From NCBI RefSeq assembly GCF_964355755.1, contig NC_092673.1:191001-255000 (forward strand): a stretch of DNA of 64,000 bases, given 5' to 3'. The stretch comes from Antedon mediterranea. Its lineage: Eukaryota > Echinodermata > Crinoidea > Comatulida > Antedonidae. Shown here piece by piece: positions 24,830 to 38,417 of this stretch; within the stretch, counting starts at the first letter, position 1, and each line of letters begins with the position of its first letter. A model generated the notes under the pieces. The model was not told the origin of the DNA. It saw only the letters and a list, made by a program, of their open reading frames with translations, and did not search any database. The position numbers were made by a program, and so were the translations under genes.

Positions 24830-25556
24830 TCTCCATTTAAGATTATTTTTTCTGAGACCACATCCCTCAATGTAAGACTGTTTGCCTCCGTCACTGTAGA
24901 CCACCTCTGTGCTTTTAGACCATCCCCCTTAATTTAAGATTGTATGACTCTGTATGATGTAATTCTCACACCCCTTAATGTACTGTTTGCCTTCATCACC
25001 GTAGACCAGCCCTCGTTTTAAGATGGTTTATCTTTGTGATTGCACACCATTCCCTTCAATTTATGTTTTCTCCTGTCACTCTTGACTACACCCTTTATGT
25101 AAAATTGGTTCGCTTCTGTCAAGGTTTGCCTCTGTTACTCTAGAACAACCCCTTAATGTTCGCTTCTGTCATGTCAATGTAAACCACACCTCTCTAATAT
25201 TGCATGTTACCTCTGTAGCTACACATCCCTCAATTTAAGCTTGCTTGCCTCTGTTACTCTAGAACAACCCCTTAATGTTCGCTTCTGTCAATGTAAACCA
25301 CACCTCTCTAATATTGCATGTTACCTCTGTAGCTACACATCCCTCAATTTAAGCTTGTTTGCCTCTGTTACTCTAGAACAACCCCTTAACGTTCGCTTCT
25401 GTCAATGTAAACCACACCTCTCTAATATTGCATGTTACCTCTGTAGCTATACATACCCCTCAATTTAAGCTTGTTTGCCTCTGTTACTCTAGAACAACCC
25501 TTTAATGTTCGCTTCTGTCAATTAAACCACACCTCTCAATTTAAACCTGTAGACCA
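24830..25556. repeat. Degenerate 50-60-bp repeats grading into 116-121-bp tandem units
   Basis: From 24830 a motif of the type 'accac..c.ttaatgtaaga.tgtttgcctctgtcac' recurs loosely. From 25128 four close copies of 'ctctgttactctagaacaac' start near 25128, 25249, 25365 and 25480. The 75-codon frame at 25241-25468 is a shadow of these repeats. Confidence 0.85.
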
Positions 25557-28500
25557 CACTCTTCATGATTATTTATGATTTCTAACCTATGTTTAATATG
25601 TGAACCATTGTAATTTCATTAGACATTATCATATTTTTCCAATAATTGAATGGTGCATCATCAATTTTCCTATATTTACGATGTGCATTAATTATACCCA
25701 ATGTTTGTAATTGACATGATAATTTTGTAAAAATATAGTCCATAACCTACGCATTATCACTCGTCTGTGATCTAATAACCAAGGCTATAGAGCGGAATTA
25801 TACTACTGCGAAATAAGCGTAAAATAATATCGGAAGCGGTCAAGTTGATAATGTTATATAAAGCTAATTGCAAAGATTATAGACTTGATGGTGTCATCTA
25901 AGTGCGTATCTGAACGTTTGAAGTATATTCATTACAATGATATAAGTGTCATGTAGTGGCTAACTTGATGTTATTACCATTGTAGTGCTAACGTGCTTAT
26001 TAAGTAGCGTGATAGATGTTGAGTAGATTAGATTTTTTTTACATTTAACTTAGGCAATTTTATTTTTTATAATTTCTTTTTTATTCATTAGGATTTGTAA
26101 TATTTAATATAGGGATTACGTTACAGAAGCTCACACATCAGCTCTCCAATAAATCATAAATAATACTTTTTTTTTAAGTTCGAATGTGTAACCAGTCTCA
26201 AATGTCCTATTTTTTTTTCAAAAGCTTTTCCAACTTTCATAAAGAAGTAGCTGATATAAACTACTTAAAACAATTTTTAAAAACGTTCGGCGTTTTCCCG
26301 AAATGTAGAATAAACAAGTATTTGTAATGACATTTTAAATTTAATATTATCATTTTATTAAATTTATTAATATAGATAACATAACAAAAGTATAACATTA
26401 ATGTTTGAATTTTCCTGGCGCCTCTAAAATGACGGGAATAAAATGATTCTAATCTCAAAGCAAGAACCACATCAAAAAATCAGAAATCAAATTGATATTC
26501 TAGAATATTGATCAAGCTGATGTACTTCGAATAACAACGATTATACAGCCTTGAACTGATAAATGTGAGACAAAAATAAAATAGATAAATTATTCGACTA
26601 AGTCTCCATTAAATGGGCAGTGGAATAATCAGAATGACATTAACAGGAATTGTTTGGAAGAGTTGATGGAACAGACTTTACTAATAGCTTTTAAAAGGTG
26701 TTTTTATCAAAATTAATATCAAGAATATAGAGAATGAGAGGCTATGGCAGTATAGCGACTGTCATACAATATTATTGTATGCTAAAGGTTATTTTGAGTT
26801 ATTGCTAATTATTTTATAATAATTGGTTTGCTTATAATATTCATAATTGTTGTTTTCTTTAAAATAACACATTTTCATATGAAATTTAAAACACTTTATT
26901 CGGTGGTCAGTAATCTATAGGCCTATTTAACAAAATTGTAATTTTATATTTTATAACTCAGAGGTTTATTTATCATTTATCATCAACTGTCCCCCTACGT
27001 CATAAATATAGGTACTTAGATAAAGACTACACAGTTTTATTTAGCTCCTTAATTATGACTAACAACTATCGGAAATACTATCAACAAATATACATTTAAG
27101 TATGGCAAGCCAATATTGCATTTATCTTCTTTAACTTAGTAGGCCTACTTGTCAGCATGGAGTAACCTTTTCTCCATGACAAGACAAAACGGATTTTTAG
27201 TAAACCAAAAACTAAACTTCAATTACCGTCCAAATCGACCTTCAGTTTTTTCTTCGTGGGTTAACCAAGTAACGATCAGAAATGATGGGAAACAAAATAA
27301 GAGCGGCTAAAACGATAGAAAATTTAATATGGTCAGCCAACATTGCCTTTAGCAGTTAAAACCAAGTCAATCTAAGAATGATGGAATCAGACCAATATTA
27401 AGGAAGATGATACTTGCTTTTGAATCCGAGCTAGTCAGTCGATAATGTAATATAATACTCAAAATGTTAATTCTATAGCAATATCGCTTCAAACGCAACA
27501 GGCATAAATATGATAATTGATACAATAGATATACGTATCTATTTCAAACTCAAGAGAAAGCGTTTATGTATATATGAGATGGTTAATATATCGTAGACAA
27601 AGATTAAAATGGCAAAGATCAAATTAATGCAATACATTTCGGTACTTAGAAGTTGTTTGAAGATCTATTTTAAAGGATCGTTTCCTGTTTCTGCTGCAGC
27701 CTACGTGTTCAGATTATGTTTTAACGAACATATCAAATTAAATAGCATGTTTTAGGTAAACGAGAAGATATTTATACTCGATCGAACACGGAAAGATGTG
27801 CAAGATCAAATTTAATATTTTTGGTAAATTAAACCGATGCTCTATTTGCCGAATCTACTCAAATCTTGTTATAACGAATCATACCTTGGACGAGTTTGAA
27901 TACAGATCTATTGAAAAAGACAATTCTTAAGCCAATCGTGTTTCAATACTGTGAAACCAGTTTATTGTAAACGAATCAAATGAAAGGGGGATAGGGCCGA
28001 TTAAACAAGACAAAGTTCGAAATTTAGACATATAGGTTTAAGATTTTAATACATTTTTTTCATAACATTGCAAGAAATAAGAAGGAAAACACTGACTTGT
28101 GTTATAGCTTATAAAAGTAATTTTGAATTAGTGACGTATAGTAGCATTTCCAATAGATGTTAATGGTTCTTGCGGCCTGCCTTTCCTGGACTCTTTATCT
28201 TAAGCAGCACTTAAACATGTACTTAAGAATGCAATTCACATTCTTTTTGTTCCCACCCCTTCTCATTATAATGGAAGTCATTTAAAACTCGAACTCTATA
28301 ACAATTACCATAAAGATAATGTTGTGTGTGCGTGTTTTTTTTCACCTTTTTTATGTATTATCTGTTTTATTTGAAGATGTTGTGTGTGCGTGTTTTTTTT
28401 TCACCTTTTTTATGTATTATCTGTTTTATTTGAAGATGTTGTGTACAAAAACACATTTCTAATGTAATGTTTCTTTTATTGGAAAAAACGCGCATTCATT

Positions 28501-29472
28501 CATTCATTTTATTTCTTCATTTATTACATTACTATTTGAATCCATTATTCATATGATATTCAAGAAATTCCCCCACGTTGAAAGAACATTCAGATGAATC
28601 TTTATGAAGAAAAGACTTCACTACTAAAGCTGATGTAAGACCCAGGGAATCCAGGTTTTTGCAAACATATTGTTGCTTATTGTGCCAATATTAAAGAACT
28701 ATCGAACGTAAAGATGTTTCCGTGACTCAGAAACGTCTATGAGAAAGAAAATAATGTCCGTGACTGTTTTACAAAACTAAAGAGTATTAAAGATAACACC
28801 TGCAATAAGGAAACACATTAATGTTTGTTACGCAGGTAAAAGGTCTAAGAAGCTACTAAATCTATTTCTTATTTAATATATACATTTACTCGGTCAGTTA
28901 ATTGTTTGTTTTTTTTTTTGTTTTTTTTTTATTATATTCAGTTCACCAACAGCGATGAAACCGCCACTAACAGGTTGAATCAAAGAACGTGAAGATGATA
29001 ATACTTCTATACGAATATATGTAACTTAAATACCGATGCCATTGTAACATAAATAAAAGTGATAATTACAATTAAAATTTATAGGGATACTGATATTGTC
29101 TCAATTGGTAAAAGCGCGCAGTACCTTATGGCAAAAAAGAATTAACCAATGTGATAAACGGTAAAGTGTCTACGACGCTATTTTGATGTTTCCTTTACAA
29201 GATAAAATTTAAAGTATGTATGTATAACAGACAAGCACATTCGTCATTTATTTTATTTAAAATCACAAGTAAAAAAGTTTGTTTTGAAAAATTACCAGTT
29301 ATTCAAAACAGTTAACCATTACCGATGAGTAAACGTCATAACTAAATTTGGCTCTTACATCATCAGTCATGGAAACAAATCGTGACCTTTGGTTTCAAGG
29401 GTCTTTAAAAAAATGAGTATAGGATGAATGTACCTTTTTAAGTCATACCCAGTTGTAAATATTATTTGCTAA
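25557..29472. other. Gene-poor AT-rich DNA
   Basis: No supported exon on either strand. A 2.2-copy tandem duplication of about 59-60 bp ('gttgtgtgtgcgtgtttttt...ttatttgaagat') lies at 28320-28440. Homopolymer T runs occur at about 28908-28930. Confidence 0.45.
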
Positions 29473-29715
29473 GATTTTGTTTAATTACTTGTTCAAATTA
29501 GACAAATTAACGCCCATGTCAGGCTATCCAAAGTATTTTTCCAGAGAAAAAGGAAGAAAATGACGCAATTCAGTTACATAATGTAAAATATATGTTCTTT
29601 GCCTGATTTGTTTATATATATATAAACACATTAGGCAATGAATATTAAAATTGAAATTCAATTAATTAATTTGAAACGATAAAGATGAGGAAATCTGTGA
29701 GAATGAGAAAAATTC

Positions 29716-29784
29716 GCCCCAACCGAGACTCGAACCCGGACCGCCTGCTTCATGCAGATGTCCTAGCCATTAGACCACTGGGGC
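29716..29784 (-). tRNA. tRNA-like sequence, damaged anticodon loop
   Basis: Minus strand: acceptor GCCCCAG pairs with TTGGGGC, D arm TGGTCTAATGGCTAGGAC (A box) and T arm CCGGG-TTCGAGT-CTCGG (B box). The anticodon stem TCTGC/GCAGG encloses only 5 nt (ATGAA) instead of 7, so it cannot be a working tRNA. It is a pseudo-tRNA or part of a tRNA-derived repeat. Confidence 0.7.
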
Positions 29785-30055
29785 TTTCATGGTATTGTTC
29801 AAACTCGATTGGATAGCGACTCTTTAACATTCTCGGCGAAGTACGGCGGAACAGCACTAGTCCTCAGTTGTACGCACGCGCACCAGAGATCAAATTGATT
29901 TATTCACGAGGCGGGATCTCCGAAGAGATACTTTTATATATATAAACACATTAGGCAATGAATATTAATTCAAAACCGCCCGGTGATATACTGAAATTCA
30001 ATTAATTAATTTGAAACGATAAAGATGAGGAAATCTGTGAGAATGAGAAAAAGTC

Positions 30056-30126
30056 GCCCCAACCGAGATTCGAACTCGGACCGCCTGCTTGATATGCAGA
30101 TGTCCTAACCATTAGACCACTGGGGC
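30056..30126 (-). tRNA. Complete tRNA-like cloverleaf, anticodon position AUC
   Basis: 71 nt, all arms intact: acceptor 7 bp (one G-U), D arm, anticodon stem 5 bp with a 7-nt loop ATATCAA, 4-nt variable loop, T stem 5 bp with loop TTCGAAT. Bases 34-36 read ATC, which would decode GAU (Asp). An A34 Asp tRNA is not a normal animal isoacceptor, and the copy sits in a duplicated repeat, so a SINE-type tRNA relic is more likely than a functional gene. Confidence 0.6.
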
Positions 30127-31601
30127 TTTCATGGTATTGTTCAAACTCGATTGGATAGCGACTCTATAAACCAAACAAAAGTGAGAATAACAATGAAATA
30201 GTTATTATTATTATTATTGGAAATAACTGTATTGAAGAGGAATTGAATAAATAGTGGTTAACCCCACAAAAAAAAGATTTTGTTTAATACTTGTTCAAAT
30301 TAGACAAATTAACGCCCATGTTAGGCTATCCAAAGTATTTTTCCAGCGAAAAAGGAAGAAAATGAAGCAATTCAGTTGTCGCTTAAAACGGTGTCAATGA
30401 AATAGTAACGATTATATCCTGTCAACGCGAATCAGACAAAATAGCCTGAACTAATTAAACTAAACCATTAATGTTCATTGAAAATCATAAAATACACATT
30501 CAAGTACACGTAAATTTTATTAGATTAAATACACTGTTATCATTAGTTGACAGATAATGTTACTCTTATTTGAAATGACAAATTTAGAAATGTGTTTTAT
30601 AAAAGAAAAAAGTCTGCAACTCAATTAAAATAACAGGGTTAGTAATGAGCAGGAACTACAGTATAATATAAAGACTACAAGATTAAATTGGATAAGAAAA
30701 AACGCATTCTAAAGTGCTGATTTGCGTTTGTATTTCCACCGTCAATGCAATTTCAAAAAGGAAGACACTACTTCACATCGTCAACGACCAATAGAAACGT
30801 CCAGTGTCACTAAGAGCAATAACTATAAAACAATGTTTAAAACATGTAAAACAAAATCGATAAAAATGACAAACGCAAAATGAAAAATAAGATACAATGG
30901 TTAAAATGCAATGGTATCCAATGGTTACCAAACAACTTACCTTTGCATTTTGCCCAAATAATTCTAAAAAATATGATTGATTACATCAACAACAGCCTAG
31001 CTGTGACACCATTCGTCATATTAAAGGAAATGCTGACGACATTATGCTATGTGAACCAATGCTTTTTTTGATTGACCATTACGCAGGTGTGAGTACATAA
31101 ATAGAATTATTGATTGTCATATTATTCTGGTTAAAGGTATACGAAACAATTAACTTCAACATTAATAAATATTAATTTAACTTCGATATAGACACTGACT
31201 TTTGTACAATATTCCTTGATCGTAAAAAATAGATTGTCCATAGTATAACATTTAAACAGCTTGCAAATAAGCGGTATAATTTATCCGATAAAAATTACAA
31301 CTTTGTTAAATGGAATCCAAATCAAGTTTAAAAATGAATTTAAATTCAAGTCCACATTGTTTATATAGCCAAAAAGCTACATGGACCTTACACAAGAAGA
31401 ATGCATTTTCTTTAGCTAAGTCCCTTTACAAACAAGTAAGGTACAAGACAGTAACATAATAGAAAAAGCAGCGCGAGTTTCAACAAAAATTGTAGCTGCA
31501 TGGATCTAGATATATTTCTTTAACACGTTAGTTGGGAAGTAAAACAATATTCAAAATGTTCACTTGATATTGATAAAAATACTCTGAAACAAATCAGCTG
31601 T

Positions 31602-31784
31602 AAGTCCTATAACGTATAAAGATATTTGATTAAGTTTAATACTACAGTAGGTTCCCTACATGAAGTCCTATAACGTATAAAGATATTTGATTAAGTTTAA
31701 TACTACAGTAGGTTCCCTACATGAAGTCCTATAACGTATAAAGATATTTGATTAAGTTTAATACTACAGTAGGTTCCCTACATG
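31602..31784. repeat. 61-bp tandem repeat, 3 copies
   Basis: 'aagtcctataacgtataaag' starts at 31602, 31663 and 31724. The three copies are essentially identical, indicating a recent expansion. Confidence 0.95.
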
Positions 31785-32282
31785 AAGTCTTAACAAAATA
31801 CCGTAGCAATAATAATTTGGCCAAAACACCTCGTTACTGTTACTCTATTTCTTTCTAAACATTTTCACGTTTTCACACATTGTACAATTATTTAAAATAA
31901 TCTTGTTTTTAGTGTGATATTATTGAATTTCACAAGAATAAGAACTTGTTTAACAAATTCAAGATTCCATTTCCAACGATTTAATAAATAAATTAACGCT
32001 TACTCGTGAAGTTTGATGCGACATCCAGTTCAATTCTTTGTTAATTTTTCATGTTTCAATATTTATACTAGTTAATTATTAAATCAATGTTTAGTATTCT
32101 CGTTATGTTACAAATAATCTATAAATACATATTAACTTTAATATATAGATATTAAAGACATTCCGTCCTGGGAACATTTGTAATTGGATCAATCTTAGTC
32201 ATACTATAAATTTGTCACAAACTATAAACTGTAAACATTTGCTTACTATGCTGTTTTTTTTTATACAGTCAATTTGTTTATG

Positions 32283-32397
32283 CATAATAGAAAAATAACG
32301 CTTAAAAAAGAACGACGTTTCAACTCCATCATGGGTTCATTATGGAGTCGAAACGTCGTTCTTTTTAACCGTTATTTTTCTATTATGTAGTTACAAT
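32283..32397. repeat. Long near-perfect hairpin (foldback element)
   Basis: The left arm 'cataatagaaaaataacg' ... 'gaacgacgtttcaactccat' is inverted in the right arm 'atggagtcgaaacgtcgttc' ... 'cgttatttttctattatg', around a loop of about 12 nt (catgggttcatt). There are only scattered mismatches over about 50 bp per arm. Confidence 0.9.
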
Positions 32398-34291
32398 AAG
32401 CGTACCCTCATTCGCAATTTGTTTATTCTTATTAAATATTGAAAAATACTTAATTGTACATATTGAAAACACAATCATATTTAAATAAGGTTCGCGATAT
32501 CACCTATTGAAACTTTTTATTAGTTTTAAATCAGAAGAGATTAGTTTACTTCTGATATGATCGATTACTGTAAATTATTTAGTTATGTAATACAGCTATT
32601 AAATGCATTCACTCAATAACAAAAAATAAAATTTACTGACTAATTACGACTGGAAAAATGTGATCTAAAAAAACAAACTGAATTGAAGACTTGACGTTGT
32701 CTCTTCTATGTCAACATTCGTTTAGTCTCGGCAGCAGAAAATACAAATGCCATACACGATAAAAGAGTAACGTTACCATTATGTTTATACATGACATGTT
32801 GTTTTCCATTATCAATTTATTAATAAACACAAGAGTCAAACGTGATGTTTTTACATTGCATTTCGCACACTAAATAATATCAATGACACGACTGTATTAA
32901 AACGCTTTGAGTAATAGTTTTTGATATTGTTTTAATTATTGCAAATTTTAAATATAGACCTGAAAATGCCATTAGGAATGGAATTGAAATATCAGCTTAC
33001 ATTATTGAGCCTTTCGATCATATTAAACGTTACGTTATTCAAATACAATTATATTTAGGAACCCGTCACCAATGAGATAAGCATTACTTTTCGAAGATAC
33101 GTCAACGTGACGGGCGCGCACGTGCAGAGACGCTTCCGCCGATGAATTAGTGATGAGTTTTCAGTTCGATCACTGTAAACTCAAAACAGAGGGTTAGACT
33201 GTATTTCAAACTATAGAAAATCTTTCAATTACATTTTCAATCTAGATTTTGAATAATTCTCCTAATTCTAAAGCTCAATTAGTTACTTGGATTAGTCTAT
33301 TTTTGTGTCTGGATTATCATCGTACACTTTTGGAGTTATGCTATTCGAATTAGTTGATTGTGTGGGTAGCGTCCATTATCCCAAAATGGAGAGATTAAAG
33401 CCTCAATCTGTTCACTTAATGACCGTCAAATGTGTAGATATATTATTTACGTGTTTGGTTATTTCAAAACAGATATGAATATTTGTATATTGTTTTGTTC
33501 GAACTAAATAATGCCAAAACCATCTTACGATTCTGGTCCTTATTTTTTTCAAAAGTTACAAAATACAAACCGTCATCTAATTGTGAGAGCCTTTGAATTG
33601 GATAGTTCTTGGCTTGTCTGTATCATTTAACCTAAATATTGGCACCTGAATGATCGAACCAATAACTTTCTCAATTCCAGCGCAACATACCGCCGTACGT
33701 AATACGCACATTGCAACGCATTGGTGAGAAACGCGTACTGCAAAATATATACGAGAATGAAAGAAAAACGATAGCTCTCAGCATTTAATTTACTGCGGAA
33801 AAATATAAACGCGTGTAACATATTTATTAGAAACTTAACCCTGACTAAGTATGTCAACAATATTAATTGCAGCCAGAAGCAATCGCTTTCTAATGAAAAA
33901 ACTGTTGCTTTTGAGAAGTGATAGGAACAGATATAATGAGGTTATATAGTCCATTTAAAATTATTATGTATAAAATAACATTTCTTTATAAATACAGTAC
34001 AGTACAGTATGAGTACAGTATACATTATTACTACAAAGGCGTTTCTAAATTTCATTTTGCATATTCAACATTATTCATGGTCTAAATCCTAATAATATTG
34101 AAATTTAAAATGTAATCTAATTATCATGCTAATTATTGATTGGTGTATTTAGATTACAAGACTCGGTGTTGATCGATTAAAACCTGCGTCTACGTCTTAA
34201 GAATTATGCTGGTTTGGTAAGAAATTACTAGCAATCTCAAAAAACAATATTATACTATATAATGATAATTTTTTTAATAGATACAACTTAC

Positions 34292-34458
34292 CTACTTTTG
34301 TGAGGCTACCAACAAATTTACTGTCCGTAGCGAAATCTCCCGTTAGCTGCGATCGTTGCGAGGTACTTTATAACTATGAATTGTCTTACCAAACTTAGCT
34401 TGCTTATCGTCGGCGCGCCACGTTCCTATTGGCCAGTATTTCGTCATCAACTACGTCA
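34292..34458 (-). promoter_or_regulatory. TATA/CCAAT/CRE promoter with a short 5' exon on the minus strand
   Basis: Read on the minus strand: a CRE-type site GTGACGTA (34452-34458), CCAAT (34432-34428), TATAAA (34372-34367) and, about 75-80 nt downstream of TATA, a donor AAAGTAG^gtaagt after base 34292. A start about 30 nt after TATA would give a non-coding first exon of roughly 50 nt. The next suitable minus-strand acceptor I can support is the one at 19091 before the peptide-precursor signal exon, so this may be its promoter across a 15-kb intron. The link is inference. Confidence 0.42.
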
Positions 34459-37400
34459 CAAGCACTGCGTGAATTATGCGTGTCGTTTTTCATTGTTACT
34501 TGAATGTGTAAGTTGTGCGTTCAGATTTGCTAGCTAATTACACTCAACAACATCTCCCCCGTATCGTCTATATTGACCAGCTCAATGGTTCATTTGATCA
34601 CACCAATCGACACAATATAATAAGATGACAGATTTCAAATGAAAACGTCAAACAAATATCTCGCGAGTTTATTAGTTTCAAGTCGAAGATTTGGTGGAAG
34701 AATACATCACAATGGGTTTCCGTTGTGGAGTAACTAACCGACTAATCAGATACAACGATGTATAGAAAAGTCATTGCACTTCAAAAGGTACAATCAATAC
34801 TAGTAAATAATGATGGTATGCAATAACATTTTCAGACGGTGCCGGTTCGAAGCGCAATTATGCAAAATGTGACTGAGAGTAAGTTATTAATTTAGTCACA
34901 TTGTAATTTAGCTTGTTTACCCAATTTGTCTTTGCTTAAATATCGTCAATAGATCTTAGCAATATTTAATTATCTAATACAGGCCTATTGTATGTAACTG
35001 CGTGGGTACGGTAGCCAATATCAAAAGTATATATTATTTCTGTTTTTGCTTATGCACGTATATATATGGCCTAAACCAGATTCCGTCTGCTATAACATTA
35101 TATGTTAAGTGTTAAGCTAGTCCAATAAATACCAATATTAAATACCACCAATCAAATCTTTACTCCTGCTCGTGTTTATTCATAGTACTTTAGAAAATGT
35201 TATTGCATACCATCATTATTTTTTATGTATCGAAGCAAAATATAAAACATATAGGCGTACAGTAGTAACCTTGTAAATGTCATAAATTGCGTCAGGAAGC
35301 AACAAAAAAATTAACTCAAACAATATAAGATGATAATTTTGAATCAATATAGGCAACAAAAATAACAACAATATCAAATACATAATGATTCCGGAAGTAA
35401 AATGATCGACATGCATTTGACTTATGTAAACCTTTATGAAACCAAACACTTGAACTACATAGAATCGTTAACAATACCATTATATACCATTATACCACAA
35501 TACCATTATATTACACTATTACTACATAGAATCGTTAACAATACCATTATATTACACTATTACTATTATGAATGTACATGTACTGCTGTAAAGTTCTACA
35601 TCTTTGTAGGCCACTACATTTTGTGATATTTAAACGATCGCCAAAATTAAGTTTTTGCGGAGAAATTAAATTATGTCGTCAAAATTAAAGCTAATTTTTA
35701 AAGGGTAAGGCCACAAAAACAATTGAACTTGCAATAACATGACGTGTCTAATAGGTTATGTAGTGTTTGTTTAGCTACTTTATGTGATATTAAAAAGATG
35801 ATTAATTATGAACTCTAGTGGTGATAAATACCGTAGTAGTAATACATGCAACAAAATAACATTTAACGTGAAATAATTATCTCTTGACATGTAATATATT
35901 GAGAGGATAAGATGTAGTTATGAACACGTCATCATGTTTTATGTACAGAGTCAGATGGAAGGATGTGTTCTCTACAAAGTTCCTATAATTTGATTCATAA
36001 TAACATCCAATGAATTTGTCCACAAAGCAAGTTTAACCAGAGTTCTTTACTCGATATCTACGATCGGCATGACACACACTTCATTTGAAAGTAAAGCTTG
36101 TTAAATTATATTTGTTTATGTTTAATTAATGCATTTGTTGCGTCTATCTTGATTAATTGTAAATGAATTTCCACTTTATAGAAACAACTTCAGAGAAAAC
36201 ACATTGAAAATTAATTAATATATTGTTGGATCTACGACGGCAACATCAAAAACAATACAGTGCTTCTGAAATTAGCTAAGTTCATTAACTCTGTCTGCCT
36301 GTAGGTCTATTCCATTCAAACTAATTCAATTGTAACTTCATAAAAGTGAAATAAAATTGTATCTATAACTTCTCAGTTACTTTAAGAAACGGTGCTTCCA
36401 ATTTAATACAACAATTGTGTATTGCACTGACACGGGCTAATGTTTCCTATTGACAATAAATAATGTTTAAATTACATATTTTTGTAATTGTGTGCATAAC
36501 AATTATTCGCGTGCAATGTGACTCTATAGCTCACTATGTCGGTCGGTTGGTCGGTCGGTCGGTAAACACTAACTCAAATTTGCGCACACGACTGCAGCCA
36601 TGTATATGGCCTTGTTAATTTTAGTTCTTACAATAAATAATACAACAATTAAAATTTAAATATTTGTAAGCGCTCATTTGAGACAATGCATAATGCGACG
36701 TGCAGTTAAATAACAACTTCAGTCTCTCTCACTATAACTAACTCAGTGATGGTTGTAAACAAGTCTTGTGTAAATCCACGTTTTATGTGTATGAGGGTAA
36801 CTGGGTCAACTATTCATAATACTGTAATTAACAGAGAGGAAGTTCTTGTCAAAATTACATAAGTAATAATGACTGTCTAAAAGTTAATGATACGTTGTTC
36901 ACAATATTCCACGTCATACGTAGTGTTTAGATTTGGACTTCTCACTTAATTTACGATGAAAAAACAAGGCTGATTTGCGAGAGACGTGGCGTACAATTCC
37001 CATACATCAATCCGATTCCTATACAAACTCCCTCACAAATTTTAAACATCAGCTTAATGTATATTGTCTTCTAGTTAAAGTTCACATCAACTGGTACATA
37101 TACTGTGCATTAGATTTTATTGTATGACGTTAGAGCAAAGAGGGGACTAGACTACACAGCAGGTAAATTGTTGGTGTATTTAACAACAACAGAAACGTCA
37201 TATCTTATGCAACGTGTGCATAAATAAAATATGTTAGGAAAGACACCTTTCGAATATTCATATATTCACACTGTATTGCCACTAAAGAAGGCTAAAAAAT
37301 TACAAAAGATCACATAGGCCTACTACCAAAAAGGTACATTAAAATGTAGGTGTCATGCCAATCAATCCCGCAGGTAACAAGATTTTTTTTTTTTAGAATA

Positions 37401-38256
37401 GTGCAGTATAAAACTATACGTTTTGATTAAAACATTGAGAAATAGATTTTCCAAGATTAAAATGAACGCTTTAGGTTTCCAAACTTCCTTAAGGTACATA
37501 ATGAAGTGACAGATTTGATTAAAACCATGTATATGAATATATTATATAATGACGTCATAAGAGGGTTAGTTGATAATCGGTATCAAATTTCTTCATGACG
37601 TCATATGGATGCTATCCTGGGTGGTCTATGACTTCATATTATACTAATAATAATGATATTGAGATTGATTTATTTAGGTAAAACCAATATTTCATCAAAT
37701 ATTAATTTACAAATGAATTGGATATTTGCAATAATATATTGATGAATGACACTTTACACGTATACAGGATGTTGTCACGTGGTAACAATATGTCCATGTG
37801 AAATTGTTCATTCTCCTTTTATAAATTAATTAAATATTGCAATACGAATGTAACTGTAAAAACTTATTTTGTCAGTTTAATCGGTATTTACGTAACGTAA
37901 CGTAATAATGGTGATTGTTGTTGTTGAGTATAAAGTATTATAAGAGTAAGTGACCATCCATAACATGATAATTGATTTAGTCAATTAAAATGTTCGCATT
38001 GCTGATAATGTTAGAAGTAAGACTTATCAAAAGGTTCGCATTGTTAATATGACTTTCCATAACAACTTCTATTGAACTTCAACAATCCTAATGAGTTTTA
38101 AAGAGTTTATTTATTTTAGATGTTTTTTTATAAGTGATAATTTTTTTACAGTAAAATTTATTCAAACATTTTGAATAAAACGAAATGAGTTGAAGCATTT
38201 TAATTAGTTACTTGGCGTGTACGCAAACAAATTGCATTCACATTGCGCACTTCCTA

Positions 38257-38417
38257 ATGCTTGGTTCCCACTATAACGTAACGCAAAAACGTAGACGCAA
38301 CGCAAGCGTGTTGACCAATCACACGCGACTGTTTGAATAAGTCATCGCTTGAGATTGGACACATCAGTTTACGTTGTATTAAGTCATTGGGTTGCATCCT
38401 AGTGGGAACCATGCTTA
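38257..38417. repeat. MITE-like copy (GCTTGGTTCCCAC family)
   Basis: The left end 'tgcttggttcccactataac' and right end 'tagtgggaaccatgctt' are inverted. The interior has 'gttgaccaatcacacgcgac', shared with the copies at 21.3 and 46.7 kb. Confidence 0.87.

Larger units (their letters stand above)
29482..30376. repeat. Locally duplicated segment carrying two tRNA-like sequences
   Basis: The block 'acttgttcaaattagacaaa' ... 'ggaagaaaatga.gcaattcag' occurs at both ends (29482-29573 and 30288-30376) in the same orientation. Between the ends, 'tatatataaacacattaggc' starts near 29618 and again near 29938, each followed by a tRNA-like sequence and 'tcatggtattgttcaaactc'. The arrangement points to tandem or nested duplication of a tRNA-containing element. 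One inner region (29813-29934) is GC-richer and unique. Confidence 0.8.
30377..34291. other. Gene-poor DNA
   Basis: No supported exon. It contains a three-copy 61-bp repeat and a long hairpin (listed separately). A GC-richer patch (33100-33150, 'gtgacgggcgcgcacgtgca') could be regulatory, but nothing adjacent supports that. Confidence 0.45.

Noticed and set aside
25241-25468. 75-codon plus ORF with internal duplication
   Set aside because: Arises from the 116-121-bp tandem units; no conservation signal or splice context.
30056-30126. Functional tRNA-Asp gene
   Set aside because: The cloverleaf is good, but the AUC anticodon and the duplicated repeat setting argue for a relic; kept only as tRNA-like.
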